Assembly: GCF_025698965.1 (NCBI RefSeq)
Contig: NZ_JAILWL010000012.1
Location: 1 to 33,369, forward strand
Origin: Roseibium sp.
GTDB lineage: Bacteria; Pseudomonadota; Alphaproteobacteria; Rhizobiales; Stappiaceae
Length of the DNA: 33,369 bases
Reading direction: 5' to 3'
Shown: piece after piece, positions 15,660-24,928 of the stretch
Numbering within the stretch: position 1 is the stretch's first letter
Layout: each line of letters starts with the position of its first letter
The notes under the pieces: generated by a model
What the model was told of the DNA's origin: nothing
The model's database searches: none
Seen by the model: only the letters and a program-made list of their open reading frames with translations
Program-made: the position numbers and the translations under genes

Positions 15660-16562
15660 ATGAAAGCTTCGGACCCGCGCAGTGAAATTGACTTTCAGTT
15701 CAACCCGACGCTGTGGACACCCCGCATCGGGTCGGAAGAATTCATTCCGGCTCATGTCGAATATGCCGAAACGCAAAGCCGGCACTATCGAAACGAGATG
15801 AACGAAACAGGCCTGTCGTCAATCTCCTATGCTTACAAGGACGCACCGCAGGAAATGGATATTTTTCGTCCGGAAAACGTCCGTGAGGATGCCCCTATCG
15901 TGGTTTACGTCCATGGTGGCTGGTGGCAGTGGTTTTCGAAGGAAATGTTTTCCTTCGTCGCTCGACCTTTTAACGAAGCCGGCTTTGCCGTCTATATGCC
16001 CGCATATACACTTGCTCAGAACTGGACTTCCGACGAGCCGATGACACGCATCACGGAGCAGCTTGAGCATGCCATGCTTGCGGTGTTCGAAGACGCGCAG
16101 ACACGCGATACCAGCCAGATCATTCTGGTCGGGCATTCAGCAGGTGGCCAGCTGGTCAGCCTGCTGCACCGGGTGAATTGGGAAGAAAAATACGGCATCG
16201 ACAAGGCTGCGGTAGACAAGCTGACACATGTGTTTTCCCTTGCAGGGCTCTTCGATCTTCGCGCGCTGACCAACAGTTATGTCAACGATGCCATCGGAAT
16301 GAGCGAAGACGAAGCAGAACATCTCAGCCCGGCCTGCCAGCCCATAGACGACACCCGCACCTATTCGTCCTTGCATCTTGTCTTGCCCGAGCACGATACA
16401 TCCGAGTTCTATCGCCAGACCAAAGAGTATCAACACCAACTGGTCAGCAAGGGAATTGACTGCCGTTTGAAGATACTCGCCGGCAAGGACCATGTGAGCA
16501 TGATCGAAACCCTCATCAATGACGGTGATGAACTCACCGCTTACATCCTGAACTCCGTCTGA
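15660..16562 (+). CDS. Alpha/beta hydrolase, arylformamidase (kynurenine formamidase)-like
   Basis: A 300-residue alpha/beta-hydrolase without signal peptide, so cytoplasmic. The oxyanion-hole motif HGGWW and the nucleophile elbow GHSAGG (Ser160) are intact. The catalytic His is probably His278 (GKDHVSM), and the acid lies in the PEHDTSEFYRQ region, where kynurenine formamidases have an E/D-F-x-R-Q pattern. Close relatives hydrolyse formyl or ester/amide bonds of small molecules; the substrate is not evident and no tryptophan-catabolic gene is nearby. A second member of the same family follows after 66 bases. Preceded by 245 bases of AT-rich spacer and GAGGAT, it probably starts its own transcript, which converges on the ectoine operon. 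Confidence 0.85.
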   Translation: MKASDPRSEIDFQFNPTLWTPRIGSEEFIPAHVEYAETQSRHYRNEMNETGLSSISYAYKDAPQEMDIFRPENVREDAPIVVYVHGGWWQWFSKEMFSFVARPFNEAGFAVYMPAYTLAQNWTSDEPMTRITEQLEHAMLAVFEDAQTRDTSQIILVGHSAGGQLVSLLHRVNWEEKYGIDKAAVDKLTHVFSLAGLFDLRALTNSYVNDAIGMSEDEAEHLSPACQPIDDTRTYSSLHLVLPEHDTSEFYRQTKEYQHQLVSKGIDCRLKILAGKDHVSMIETLINDGDELTAYILNSV

Positions 16563-16628
16563 GCACATAATTTGGCGCCGCAAGGAATCGCCCGCAGGTG
16601 CACCGATGAAACAGAAGGAGCCGCGACC

Positions 16629-17438
16629 GTGGAAGAGTTTGAAGACCAGTTCAACCTGCGGAAGCGGCATCCCTTCAGCCGATACAATCTCGTCCTGAAT
16701 GTTTTTCAAAGCATGATGGTACGCGCGCAGCTGACCTGCAGTATCGATGTCAGCTATGGCGACAGCGAAGGTCAGAAACTGGATATCTTTCCAGCGAAAG
16801 CAGAAGCTGCTCCCGTCTTCATCTTCATACATGGCGGATATTTCCGGGCGCTCGACAAAAGCCAATACAGCTATATTGCAAGACAAGCGGTGAAGGCCGG
16901 ATACACGACTGTACTTGTCAATTACGACCTGGCGCCCGGCGTTAGCGTTGAGGAGATCGTCCGCCAGAATCTGTCCGCGTTCACGTGGATCAAAAACACC
17001 ATACACAAGTGGAACGGAGATCCGTCCCGGATAACCTTGTGCGGGCATTCTGTCGGCGCATTTCTTTCTGCCAAGATCCTTGAAAGATACTGGCCCGGCG
17101 GCAGTGGCATCACAAAGGCGGCGCTGTTAAGCGGTCTGTATGACCTCGGTCCGATGAAAAGATCCTTCCTCAATCGCGAGCTACACCTGTCCGATTCCGA
17201 CATTGAAAACCTCAATCCGGTCGCATCCGAAACGAAGCAGCGGCCGGAAATACTCGTTTCAGTGGGCGAAAACGAAACCGAGGAGTTTATCAAACAGTCG
17301 CGGACTTACAGCGACGCACTGACCGGCGCGGGTGTAAGAAACACCTTTCAGCGCCTGCCGGGGATCGATCACTACACAATGTCACGTTTGCTTGCAGGTC
17401 GGAAAAATCCGGTCATGGACTGGATTTTTCCGACATAG
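16629..17438 (+). CDS. Alpha/beta hydrolase, second arylformamidase-like paralogue
   Basis: A 269-residue alpha/beta-hydrolase related to but clearly diverged from its upstream neighbour. It has HGGYF (oxyanion hole), GHSVGAF (nucleophile Ser141; the usual second Gly of the elbow is Ala), ENETEEFIKQS (likely acid) and GIDHYTM (likely His248). The frame is open from TTG 16572, but that codon has no ribosome-binding site; GTG 16629 has AAGGAG eight bases upstream and I chose it. The stop is 47 bases from the stop of the convergent ectoine gene eutE/doeB, with no clear terminator between them. Two adjacent divergent copies suggest a duplicated enzyme with split substrates; which substrates is unknown. 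Confidence 0.82.
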   Translation: MEEFEDQFNLRKRHPFSRYNLVLNVFQSMMVRAQLTCSIDVSYGDSEGQKLDIFPAKAEAAPVFIFIHGGYFRALDKSQYSYIARQAVKAGYTTVLVNYDLAPGVSVEEIVRQNLSAFTWIKNTIHKWNGDPSRITLCGHSVGAFLSAKILERYWPGGSGITKAALLSGLYDLGPMKRSFLNRELHLSDSDIENLNPVASETKQRPEILVSVGENETEEFIKQSRTYSDALTGAGVRNTFQRLPGIDHYTMSRLLAGRKNPVMDWIFPT

Positions 17439-17485
17439 ATCGCATCCATGTATAGTTGAAACGTTTGATGGAAGTGTTCTGGAAC

Positions 17486-18475
17486 TCAAACCTCGACCGC
17501 AACAACGGCAACGCAATCTCCGGCCTTCACAAGGCCGGGGAAGTGTCTGGCCGCCAGAATTCCCGTACGTTTTGCTCCGTATTCGATCGGCTTTTTTCCG
17601 GTACAATTTGTTGGCCAGATGCGGGCGATCAGCTGACCTTCCTGGACCTTTTCCCCTAGGTCCACGATCGGTTCAATCATGCCTTCATCCTCGCAAAAAA
17701 CAAAGCAGTCGCCATCAGGCATGTCCAAAGACACACTTGGCTCAATCTCAAGGTCGCCCTTCATGATGCCTGCGTGTTTGAGAACATTGCGGACACCCTT
17801 TTTTGCAACCGAGATGGAACGGGCCGTTGCTGTTCCACCACCGCCAAGTTCTGTTGTGACGAACACTTTTCCCTGCTCTTCAACAGCGGTGTCGTACATG
17901 CCGACATTGTCGATCTCCAGCATGATCGTCGTGTAGGGAGCGTTGAATGCGCGCATGGCAGCGATACAGGCTTCCTGTTGCTCCTTGTTTTCCAGAATGT
18001 GAGCAGACGCGAATGGCACGAAGTCCAGCGTTTTGCCGCCTGAATGAAAATCGAGAACAATATCGGCCAGCGGTACGAGCTCCGTCTGGAAGTAGTCGGC
18101 GATTTTTTCTGTCACCGTTCCGTCCGGACGACCGGGAAACGACCGGTTCATATTGCCCCGATCGATCGGAGATGTCCTCGACCCTGCACGGAAGGCCGGG
18201 TAGTTCATTGCCGGTATGACAATCACCCGGCCGGAAATGTCCGAGGGTTCAAGTGTAAGTGCCAGGTCCTGAAGCGCAACCGGGCCTTCATATTCGTCAC
18301 CGTGATTGCCTCCTGTCAGCAACGCCGTAGGTCCGGCACCGTTTTTGATCACGGTGATCGGGATCATCACCGAGCCCCAGGCGGAATCATCGCGGCTGTA
18401 AGGCAGGCGCAAAAATCCGTGGTGTTTTCCGTCTGCGTCCAGTGCAATCGTCGGCACGATTGGATTTGCCGGCAT
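17486..18475 (-). CDS. eutE: N-alpha-acetyl-L-2,4-diaminobutyrate deacetylase (EutE/DoeB)
   Basis: A 329-residue zinc-dependent hydrolase of the succinylglutamate desuccinylase/aspartoacylase family. In ectoine breakdown it removes the acetyl group from N-alpha-acetyl-L-2,4-diaminobutyrate, releasing L-2,4-diaminobutyrate. Expected zinc and catalytic motifs are present: GGNHGDEYEGP (His and Glu ligands), DFHSGG (third ligand His) and TTELGGGG (catalytic Glu). The frame is open further upstream to 18523, but ATG 18475 (MPANPIVPTIALD) fits the family start and lies 5 bases after the eutD stop. It is the last gene of the minus-strand operon. Confidence is high because order and motifs agree with known ectoine clusters. 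Confidence 0.93.
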   Translation of the reverse strand: MPANPIVPTIALDADGKHHGFLRLPYSRDDSAWGSVMIPITVIKNGAGPTALLTGGNHGDEYEGPVALQDLALTLEPSDISGRVIVIPAMNYPAFRAGSRTSPIDRGNMNRSFPGRPDGTVTEKIADYFQTELVPLADIVLDFHSGGKTLDFVPFASAHILENKEQQEACIAAMRAFNAPYTTIMLEIDNVGMYDTAVEEQGKVFVTTELGGGGTATARSISVAKKGVRNVLKHAGIMKGDLEIEPSVSLDMPDGDCFVFCEDEGMIEPIVDLGEKVQEGQLIARIWPTNCTGKKPIEYGAKRTGILAARHFPGLVKAGDCVAVVAVEV

Positions 18476-18480
18476 TCTGG

Positions 18481-19695
18481 TCAATCCTTCACAAAGAGAC
18501 GGCGCGGCACGTCGGCAAGACATGTCGGCCCGCTTGCGCCAATGATAATGCTCTCGGTAATTTCAAAGCCCCAATCGTCCATCCACAAGCCGGTCATGAA
18601 ATGGAAGGTCATGTTTTCTTCCAGAACGGTCTTGTCACCGGGACGTAGCGACATGGTGCGTTCCCCCCAGTCCGGCGGATAGGAAAGCCCGATCGGGTAC
18701 CCTGTGCGATTGTCCTTCTCGATCCCGTATTTGTTGAGCACGGCAAAAAACGCCTTGGCGATATCTTCGCACAGGTTACCAGCCTTGGCGGCTTCCAATC
18801 CGGCCTCCATACCTTCAAGCACGGCCTTTTCGGCATCCAGGAAAGTCTGTGTCGGCTTTCCCAGAAAAACCGTGCGCGACAATGGGCAGTGGTAACGTTT
18901 GTAAACGCCGGCAATTTCGAAAAAGGTCCCCTCACCGGCGACCATCGGTTTGTCGTCCCACGTCAGATGCGGCGCGCCAGCTGCTTCCCCCGATGGCAAC
19001 AGCGGAACGATGGCAGGATAATCGCCACCGAAACCGCGCTCTGCATCGAACCGAAGACCGGCCTCATAAATATCGGCGACGAGATCGCATTTCCGGTAAC
19101 CGGGCACGCAGTTTTCGAAAATGACGTTATGCATGCGCTCGACCAGACGGGCAGCCTTTTGCATATAGCCCAGTTCGCGCTCCGATTTCACCGCACGCTG
19201 CCAATTGACGAGTGCGGTTGCATCGCTAAATCGGGCATTTGGCAGGTTCTTCTGCAACGAGGCGAAGGCCGCAGCGGAGAACCAGTAATTGTCCATCTCC
19301 ACGCCGATGGACAGGTTTGACCAACCGAGATCTGTAATCCGTGCCGACAGGTAATCCATCGGATGGCGTTCGGTCGATTGAACGTAGTGATCCGGATATC
19401 CGATAATGTCCGTTTCGCTCAGATAAGTGGTGCGTGCAGCCCCATTGCCATCCTGCCCCCGACCGAACCAGACGGGGTCGCCTTGCGGCCCGACAACAAC
19501 ACACTGGTGGACATAAAACGACCAGGCGTCATAGCCCGTCAGCCAGCACATGTTCGAGGGATCTGAAACGATCAGAACCTCAACACCGGCTTTGGCCATG
19601 GCACGCCGTGTCTTTTCCAATCGCTGCGCAAACTCTTCGCGGCTGAACGGCAATTCGCGGGCCTCTAGACCGGACCCTGTCACGATTTCATTCAT
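18481..19695 (-). CDS. eutD: Ectoine hydrolase (EutD/DoeA)
   Basis: A 404-residue enzyme of the M24 (creatinase/prolidase-like) fold that hydrolytically opens the ectoine ring, mainly to N-alpha-acetyl-L-2,4-diaminobutyrate. It has the creatinase-like N-terminal domain (FAQRLEKTRRAMAKAGVEVLIVSDPSNMCWLTGYDAWSF in pieces) and a pita-bread C-terminal domain with GGDYPAIVPLLPSGEAAGAPHL, GTFFEIAGVYKRYHCPLSRTV, GYPIGLSYPPDWGER and WGFEITESI. It begins 3 bases after the eutC stop and ends 5 bases before eutE, so it is translationally clustered. The deviant metal-site residues are typical of this subfamily and separate it from true aminopeptidases. Confidence 0.94.
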   Translation of the reverse strand: MNEIVTGSGLEARELPFSREEFAQRLEKTRRAMAKAGVEVLIVSDPSNMCWLTGYDAWSFYVHQCVVVGPQGDPVWFGRGQDGNGAARTTYLSETDIIGYPDHYVQSTERHPMDYLSARITDLGWSNLSIGVEMDNYWFSAAAFASLQKNLPNARFSDATALVNWQRAVKSERELGYMQKAARLVERMHNVIFENCVPGYRKCDLVADIYEAGLRFDAERGFGGDYPAIVPLLPSGEAAGAPHLTWDDKPMVAGEGTFFEIAGVYKRYHCPLSRTVFLGKPTQTFLDAEKAVLEGMEAGLEAAKAGNLCEDIAKAFFAVLNKYGIEKDNRTGYPIGLSYPPDWGERTMSLRPGDKTVLEENMTFHFMTGLWMDDWGFEITESIIIGASGPTCLADVPRRLFVKD

Positions 19696-19698
19696 CCC

Positions 19699-20691
19699 TT
19701 AGTTCCTGAAAATGGTACCGGCATCCTGCGCGGCTGCCCGCATGCGGGCATATGTGGCTATTGCGGTGTCCTGAACACCGGTTCCTGTTAGATCGGCAAT
19801 GGTGATGTCACTGTCGTTTTTGCGGCCGACAGATTTTCCGGCAACCAGGTCGCCTAACTCGGCAAACTCCACATCCGCCTGGAACAAACCTGCTTCGATG
19901 GCAGACCTCAACTCTCCCAGTTCACGCGTCTGCGACAACCGGTCCGGAACATAAACATCGGCCAGGGCAAGGCAGTCCGGTGCGAGTTCATTCTTGTTGT
20001 GCTGATCGGAACCCATGGCCGTGACATGCTGACCCGGGCGCAACCAATCCGCTTTCAGTACAGGGGATCTCGACGGCGTTGTCGTGATTACCACATCGGC
20101 CTTGAACACGGCTTCAGCAGGGTCCGCCATGGCCGTCATTGAAATCCCGAGTTCGTCCTCAATCCGGCGCGCCGATTTTTCCGCCTTTTCGAGGTCCCGT
20201 GCCCAGATTGTTGCCCGGCTGATCGGACGGACGAGAGAAAGCGCCTTCAGTTGCAAACGGGCCTGGGTTCCGGCACCTAAGATGCAGGCAGTAGATGCAT
20301 CCTGTCTGGCGAGATGGCGTGCGGCGACTGCTCCTGCAGCGGCTGTCCTAACATCGGTCAGATAACCATTATCCAGCAGCAGCGCCTCCACCATGCCGGT
20401 CTTGGACGAAAACAGCACCATCAACCCACTCGTGCTGGGCAGGCCAAGTTTCGGATTGTCGAAAAAGCCTGGAGATATCTTGATGGCGAAACTGTCGATC
20501 CCGGGAACATAGGCGGTCTTCACGTCGACTTCGCCATTATACTTGGCAACTTCCAGCGACAGGATCGGCGGCATAACCACTTCGCCCGTCGCCAAGGCTG
20601 CAAAACCCTGTTCGACGCATTCAATGGCATCAAGATCCAGCGGAACTGCTGCCCGCAGATCGGCTTCTGTCAGAATATTGATATCCGCCAT
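19699..20691 (-). CDS. eutC: EutC, ornithine cyclodeaminase-like protein of ectoine catabolism
   Basis: A 330-residue NAD-binding protein of the ornithine cyclodeaminase/mu-crystallin family. The Rossmann motif ILGAGTQARLQLKAL (about residues 130-145) and KISPGFFDNPKLGLPSTSGLMVLF are characteristic, as is ADLTGTGVQDTAIATYA near the end. In marine ectoine clusters eutC travels with eutA and eutB; published work proposes that EutABC convert 5-hydroxyectoine to ectoine, but the exact reaction of each is not settled. I chose ATG 20691, one base after the eutB stop, over an in-frame ATG ten codons upstream that would overlap eutB. Confidence 0.9.
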   Translation of the reverse strand: MADINILTEADLRAAVPLDLDAIECVEQGFAALATGEVVMPPILSLEVAKYNGEVDVKTAYVPGIDSFAIKISPGFFDNPKLGLPSTSGLMVLFSSKTGMVEALLLDNGYLTDVRTAAAGAVAARHLARQDASTACILGAGTQARLQLKALSLVRPISRATIWARDLEKAEKSARRIEDELGISMTAMADPAEAVFKADVVITTTPSRSPVLKADWLRPGQHVTAMGSDQHNKNELAPDCLALADVYVPDRLSQTRELGELRSAIEAGLFQADVEFAELGDLVAGKSVGRKNDSDITIADLTGTGVQDTAIATYARMRAAAQDAGTIFRN

Positions 20692-20692
20692 C

Positions 20693-21694
20693 TCAATCCG
20701 CCTCTTTTGTAACATCGACATCTTCGCCCGAGACGATGCGGTAATGCTGGCTCATGTCGATGTTGCCTCCGCTCAGGATCGCCACGACCGGTCCGGAACT
20801 TTTGATCTTGCCTGTAAGGAGCGCAGCCACTCCCACGGACCCGGAACCCTCGACGATCTGACGCTCCTGCCAGTAAATGTGCCTTATCGCAGCGGCAATT
20901 TCGGCTTCACTGACCAACACCAGATCATCAACGAGATCTCGTGTCATTGCGAAGGTCAAGCGATTGTCGAGACCGATCCCGCCGCCAAGCGAGTCCGCAA
21001 GTGTTGGAAGCTCCTTCACAAGCACAGGCTTCCCTGACTTCTGGCACTCATACATGGCCGCGCCACGTTCCATGGAAATGCCGATCACCTTGGCGTCCGG
21101 TTTCCTGGCCTTGATGACTGCAGCCACGCCTGAAATCAGTCCACCTCCGGAAACCGGCACCAGCAGGGTTGCGACATCAGGCACCTCATCCAGAATTTCC
21201 AGCGCGAGTGTTCCCTGTCCGGCGATGATATCCGGGTGATCGAAAGGCGGGATCATTGTCATGCCCTCTTCCTTCACCAGACGATCCACTTCTTCCTGCG
21301 CCTCATCCTGCGACCGGCCGATGATACGCACTTCAGCGCCATGAGACCGGATCCCGTCAATCTTGGTTTGCGGTACAAGGCTGGACATGCAGATGACGCA
21401 TCGCACACCGGCCGCGCTCGCCGCATAGGCAAGACCCCGACCGTGATTGCCCGTGGAAACCCCGACAACGCCTCTGGCCTTCTGCTCGTCCGTCAGCCGG
21501 GCAACTGCATTTGTGGCCCCGCGCAATTTGAAACTGCCGGTTATCTGCGTGTGTTCCAGTTTCAAGTGAACCGGACCTCCGGCAATTCCAGAAAGCGATT
21601 GGGACTGATTGACAGGTGTCATGCGGAGGGAAGGCGAAATTGCCTCCCTTGCTGCGGCGACCTGCTCTGCTGTTACAAATGGCGCTTCTGTCAC
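20693..21694 (-). CDS. eutB: EutB, threonine dehydratase-like PLP enzyme of ectoine catabolism
   Basis: A 333-residue fold-type II PLP enzyme of the serine/threonine dehydratase family. The PLP lysine is Lys56 in GSFKLRGA; other cofactor motifs are STGNHGRGLAYAA, the glycine loop VPVSGGGLISG and ILSGGN near the end. Together with EutA and EutC it is proposed to act on 5-hydroxyectoine. Open frame extends upstream to 21796 inside eutA, but GTG 21694 overlaps the eutA stop (GTGA) and has GGAGAGG just upstream, so I chose it: translation is coupled to eutA. Confidence 0.91.
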   Translation of the reverse strand: MTEAPFVTAEQVAAAREAISPSLRMTPVNQSQSLSGIAGGPVHLKLEHTQITGSFKLRGATNAVARLTDEQKARGVVGVSTGNHGRGLAYAASAAGVRCVICMSSLVPQTKIDGIRSHGAEVRIIGRSQDEAQEEVDRLVKEEGMTMIPPFDHPDIIAGQGTLALEILDEVPDVATLLVPVSGGGLISGVAAVIKARKPDAKVIGISMERGAAMYECQKSGKPVLVKELPTLADSLGGGIGLDNRLTFAMTRDLVDDLVLVSEAEIAAAIRHIYWQERQIVEGSGSVGVAALLTGKIKSSGPVVAILSGGNIDMSQHYRIVSGEDVDVTKEAD

Positions 21695-22488
21695 ACGGCC
21701 TCTCCGAGAGTGAAATTGGCAAGTGGCTGGTCGAACAATCGACCATATCCAGATGGGCGATGGTTCGGCAATCCGGCGACATTGGACATGACCCATGCGC
21801 TGGCCTGATTTGAAGTAACGACCGGCTTTCCGGTCCGGCGTTCGATTTCTGCAATCGCATCGACCGCCTGTAGGGCCGTACAGGATACGAACAGTGCTTC
21901 GGCATCGTCCGTATCAGCAGCCAGAGCCCCCTCGACAATCGACGATACCGTAATGCGTGCCATGTCACGATCGTCCTCGACGCCGAAACAGTGCATACGC
22001 GTGACCGTGAACCCAGCCTCGGTGAAATAGGCTTCCATTGGCCGCGAGGTCTTTTCAAGATAAGGTGTCAGAACGGCAATTCGCCGCGCTCCCAACGCCG
22101 TCAACGCCATGCGCGCGGACGCGGTCGGTGTCACGACCGGAACGCCGGGGCGCGCAAGCTTGATGGCAGCTGCAATCTCCTCATCGCCAATCATGACCGA
22201 GGCCGCGGTACAACTGTAGCAAACCGCCTTGAGTTCCTCTCCAGGTGCAATGAGGTCCGCGGCTGCGGTCAGATGCGGCGCCATTTTGCGTAGATTTTCC
22301 GGTGTCGTCGGGTTTTCGAAGGCAACCCGTGTTGCATGAATGGATACACCGTCACCCGACAATATCCGGAACAGGTCGCGCTCACTTGTCAGATCGGTCG
22401 CAAGTGCTATCAAGCCAAATCTGGCATGGCGGCCACGATGTTCGAATTCGGGCACTCTGGGAGACAGTGAAACGTGGCTCGAGTTCAT
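21691..22488 (-). CDS. eutA: EutA, Asp/Glu racemase/maleate isomerase-like protein
   Basis: A 265-residue protein of the aspartate/glutamate racemase superfamily, closest in layout to arylmalonate decarboxylase/maleate isomerases. The two catalytic-type cysteines are in CYSCTAASV and FVSCTALQAVD. VVTPTASARMALTALGARRIAVLTPY is the typical middle part. In ectoine clusters it is proposed, with EutB and EutC, to process 5-hydroxyectoine. ATG 22512 is in frame, but a CCGCC/GGCGG hairpin ends just before it on the mRNA; ATG 22488 (MNSSHVSLSP) has GGAG ten bases upstream and is preferred. It overlaps eutB by 4 bases. Confidence 0.88.
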   Translation of the reverse strand: MNSSHVSLSPRVPEFEHRGRHARFGLIALATDLTSERDLFRILSGDGVSIHATRVAFENPTTPENLRKMAPHLTAAADLIAPGEELKAVCYSCTAASVMIGDEEIAAAIKLARPGVPVVTPTASARMALTALGARRIAVLTPYLEKTSRPMEAYFTEAGFTVTRMHCFGVEDDRDMARITVSSIVEGALAADTDDAEALFVSCTALQAVDAIAEIERRTGKPVVTSNQASAWVMSNVAGLPNHRPSGYGRLFDQPLANFTLGEAV

Positions 22489-22536
22489 GAAGAGGAAGCT
22501 CCAAAATTCCATACCGCCGACAGGCGGCCTGACACG

Positions 22537-22974
22537 CTAAACAACCAGAACCGGGCAGGCAGCCAGGCTCGTTACCTTGTGGGACACACTGCCTAGAAGA
22601 AACCCTTCCACATCGCCGATACCCCGACTGCCGACAACGATAAGATCGGCATCGTGATCCTGGGCAAATTTGACGATTGTCCGTGCCGGCTGACCGCTTT
22701 TCACAAAGGCCCGAACCTTTCCGGCACCTTCGTTATCGGCAATCTGCTTGGCTTCCTCGGCAATTTCCTTGGCATGGTCCCGCATGGCATCATCAAGAAC
22801 CACAGGTTCTTCCGGCCGCACCATCGACATGGACGCTTCCAGCAGCGAGTGATGCCTGTAGATCGTCAGGATATGCAGTTCGCCACCGCAGGACTTCTGC
22901 AATCCGGCTGCAAGTTTCAACGCTTTTTTCGAACCTTCGGATCCGTCGAAGGCAACAATCATTCTGTCAAACAT
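22537..22974 (-). CDS. usp: Universal stress protein associated with ectoine uptake (usp)
   Basis: A 145-residue UspA-family protein. It starts MFDRMIVAFDGSEGSKKAL and carries the nucleotide-binding signature VVGSRGIG...GFLLGSVSHKV near the C-terminus, so it likely binds ATP. In marine alphaproteobacterial ectoine operons a usp gene sits directly after the TRAP transporter genes; a related protein (TeaD) modulates the TeaABC ectoine transporter in Halomonas, so transporter control is the likely job. It starts 12 bases after the uehC stop with a GAGGGG ribosome-binding site; the preceding in-frame TTG is unlikely to be used. Confidence 0.9.
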   Translation of the reverse strand: MFDRMIVAFDGSEGSKKALKLAAGLQKSCGGELHILTIYRHHSLLEASMSMVRPEEPVVLDDAMRDHAKEIAEEAKQIADNEGAGKVRAFVKSGQPARTIVKFAQDHDADLIVVGSRGIGDVEGFLLGSVSHKVTSLAACPVLVV

Positions 22975-22986
22975 CAAATTGTCCCC

Positions 22987-24270
22987 TCATCGGAATGCAA
23001 GGTCACGCAGAAACAGCGCGATTTGTGGGAAGAAAATCAGCGACGCCGATACAGCCAGAAGGATGACCGTGAACGGGAATATTCCCCGAATGACTTCGAT
23101 ATACGGCCGCTTGAAGATTGCGATGGCGGTGAAGATGTCACAGCCGAAAGGCGGAGTTGCCGAACCGATGGCGACCTGGAGCGTGATGATGGTTCCAACC
23201 AGCACCGGATCGAGACCCACGGTTTTGACCACCGGCGCGAAGATCGGCACCAGGATCAGAATGACCACGATCGGGTCGACAAACATGCATCCAACAAAAA
23301 AGGCGATGGATATGACCGCCAGAACACCTTTCGGCCCCATGTCGGCAACCCCGACAGCCGCCAGGATCTGTTGCGGGACTTCTGCAAAGGATATCACCCA
23401 TGAGAACGCCGCGCCGGCACCGACGAGGATGAACACCACTGCCGTGATCAACCCTGTCGATTTTGCGATCGTATAGATCTCCGATGGCTGCAGGGATCTG
23501 AAGATCACGAATTCCAGGACCACCGCGTAAAGCACGCAGACTGCAGCAGCTTCGGTCGGACTGAAAACACCACCATAAATGCCGCCGACAATGATGACAG
23601 GAAAACCCAATGGCCAGACAGCCTTTCGGATCGACTGAAATCGATCACCCCAGCTGGCCTTGGGTTCTGTCGGCACATTCTTGATGGTCGCGTAGATGAT
23701 GCTGTAGGCGGAAAACAGGACAAGAAGCAGCAGGCCAGGTCCGATGCCCGCGATGAAAAGTTCCGCAATCGACGTGCTGGACACCACTCCGTAGATGATC
23801 ATGCCGATGGATGGTGGAATGAGGAAGGCAATGTCGGAGGCATTGATGATCAACGCCAGCACGAAGGAATCCTTGTACCCGGCCTTCAGCATGCGCGGAC
23901 GCAGCGGCGAGCCGACGGCAACCACCGTTGCCTGCGTCGACCCGGACACTGCCCCGAACAAGGTACAGGCCGTTGCGGTGCTGACCGCAAGCCCGCCTTT
24001 GACGTGGCCAACGAATTTCATGACCATGTCGATGAGCCTGTTGGCAGATTGGCCACGGGTCATGATATCCGCCGCCAGAATAAACATCGGGACGGCAATC
24101 AGCGATGCTGGACGAATGCCTGCCATCATCTGCTGAACCATGAAATCCATCTTGCTGAAATCGCCGAACATCATGAAGAAGCCAACGAATGTTGCAGCCA
24201 GCAACGGGATCATCATCGGAAAGCCGAGAAGAAGAAGGACCAGCATTATCAGAAAGATAGTCAAAGCCAT
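22987..24270 (-). CDS. uehC: UehC, TRAP transporter large permease subunit (ectoine/hydroxyectoine)
   Basis: A 427-residue inner-membrane protein of the DctM family, the ion-coupled translocation subunit of a TRAP transporter. It has about 12 hydrophobic segments, starting with LTIFLIMLVLLLLGFPMMI, and the family signatures SGSTQATVVAVGSPLRPRML and PPSIGMIIYGVVS, with FVGCMFVDPIVVILILVP further on. It is encoded between uehB (12 bases) and usp (12 bases). Ectoine specificity is inferred from the cluster, not from this subunit itself. Confidence 0.93.
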   Translation of the reverse strand: MALTIFLIMLVLLLLGFPMMIPLLAATFVGFFMMFGDFSKMDFMVQQMMAGIRPASLIAVPMFILAADIMTRGQSANRLIDMVMKFVGHVKGGLAVSTATACTLFGAVSGSTQATVVAVGSPLRPRMLKAGYKDSFVLALIINASDIAFLIPPSIGMIIYGVVSSTSIAELFIAGIGPGLLLLVLFSAYSIIYATIKNVPTEPKASWGDRFQSIRKAVWPLGFPVIIVGGIYGGVFSPTEAAAVCVLYAVVLEFVIFRSLQPSEIYTIAKSTGLITAVVFILVGAGAAFSWVISFAEVPQQILAAVGVADMGPKGVLAVISIAFFVGCMFVDPIVVILILVPIFAPVVKTVGLDPVLVGTIITLQVAIGSATPPFGCDIFTAIAIFKRPYIEVIRGIFPFTVILLAVSASLIFFPQIALFLRDLAFR

Positions 24271-24282
24271 GCCAGCGCCCTC

Positions 24283-24861
24283 CTAAACTTCCAGCTCGTC
24301 GTCGTCATATCCCTCAAGCACCTGGGTGGAGAGATAAATGTCGTTTGCGACGACGTTCTTGATGGCTGTCAGGGCGTATTGCAGGGCGGTCATGAAAAAG
24401 CCGACCGGAACCCACAGGAAGATCCAGAAGACGGGGATCTGCAAGGCGGGCAGCACACGGCCAGAATTGGCGACTTTCGAGATGTAACCTATCGAAAAAT
24501 AACACAGCGCAAACATCGCCACGGCAGTCGTTGTCGCAATCAGCACCATCAGAGGTTTGCGCGCTCCCGGCGGCAAGGCATCGTAAATTGCCGACATGCG
24601 GATATGACGGCCCTGACGGGCAGCGTAACTGATGCCGGCAAATGTGATCAGGATGATCAGGATCCGGTTCAGCTCCTCAGTGAAGAACAGACTGTGCTGA
24701 AGCAGAAACCTTCCCACAACGTTGGCAACGGTGTTGAGTGCCATAAGCAGCACACCAGCTGCCAGCATGGCGGATTCCAGACGGCTTACGACAGTGTCAA
24801 TCACACCCAGAATGCCCGGCAACGTCGATGCGTGCGGGTCGTGCTTTTCCGAAACGTCCAC
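24283..24861 (-). CDS. uehB: UehB, TRAP transporter small permease subunit
   Basis: A 192-residue DctQ-type membrane protein with four hydrophobic helices (around [72 protein letters not shown]). It pairs with UehC to form the membrane part of the importer. The frame is open to a GTG at 24903, but GTG 24861 has a near-perfect GGGAGG five bases upstream and is taken as the start. The N-terminal 30 residues are polar, and the acidic C-terminus ([10 protein letters not shown]) is cytoplasmic or periplasmic. Confidence 0.9.
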   Translation of the reverse strand: MDVSEKHDPHASTLPGILGVIDTVVSRLESAMLAAGVLLMALNTVANVVGRFLLQHSLFFTEELNRILIILITFAGISYAARQGRHIRMSAIYDALPPGARKPLMVLIATTTAVAMFALCYFSIGYISKVANSGRVLPALQIPVFWIFLWVPVGFFMTALQYALTAIKNVVANDIYLSTQVLEGYDDDELEV

Positions 24862-24928
24862 AATATCCTCCCACCAGGCAGAACAAGGGTCCGAAGACGT
24901 CACCGCCTCCGGACCTCTTGCGCCCGTA

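Noticed and set aside
16137-17048. 303-aa minus-strand frame opposite the two hydrolases
   Set aside because: The plus-strand frames carry intact alpha/beta-hydrolase motifs and ribosome-binding sites. The minus frame spans both genes and has no motif.
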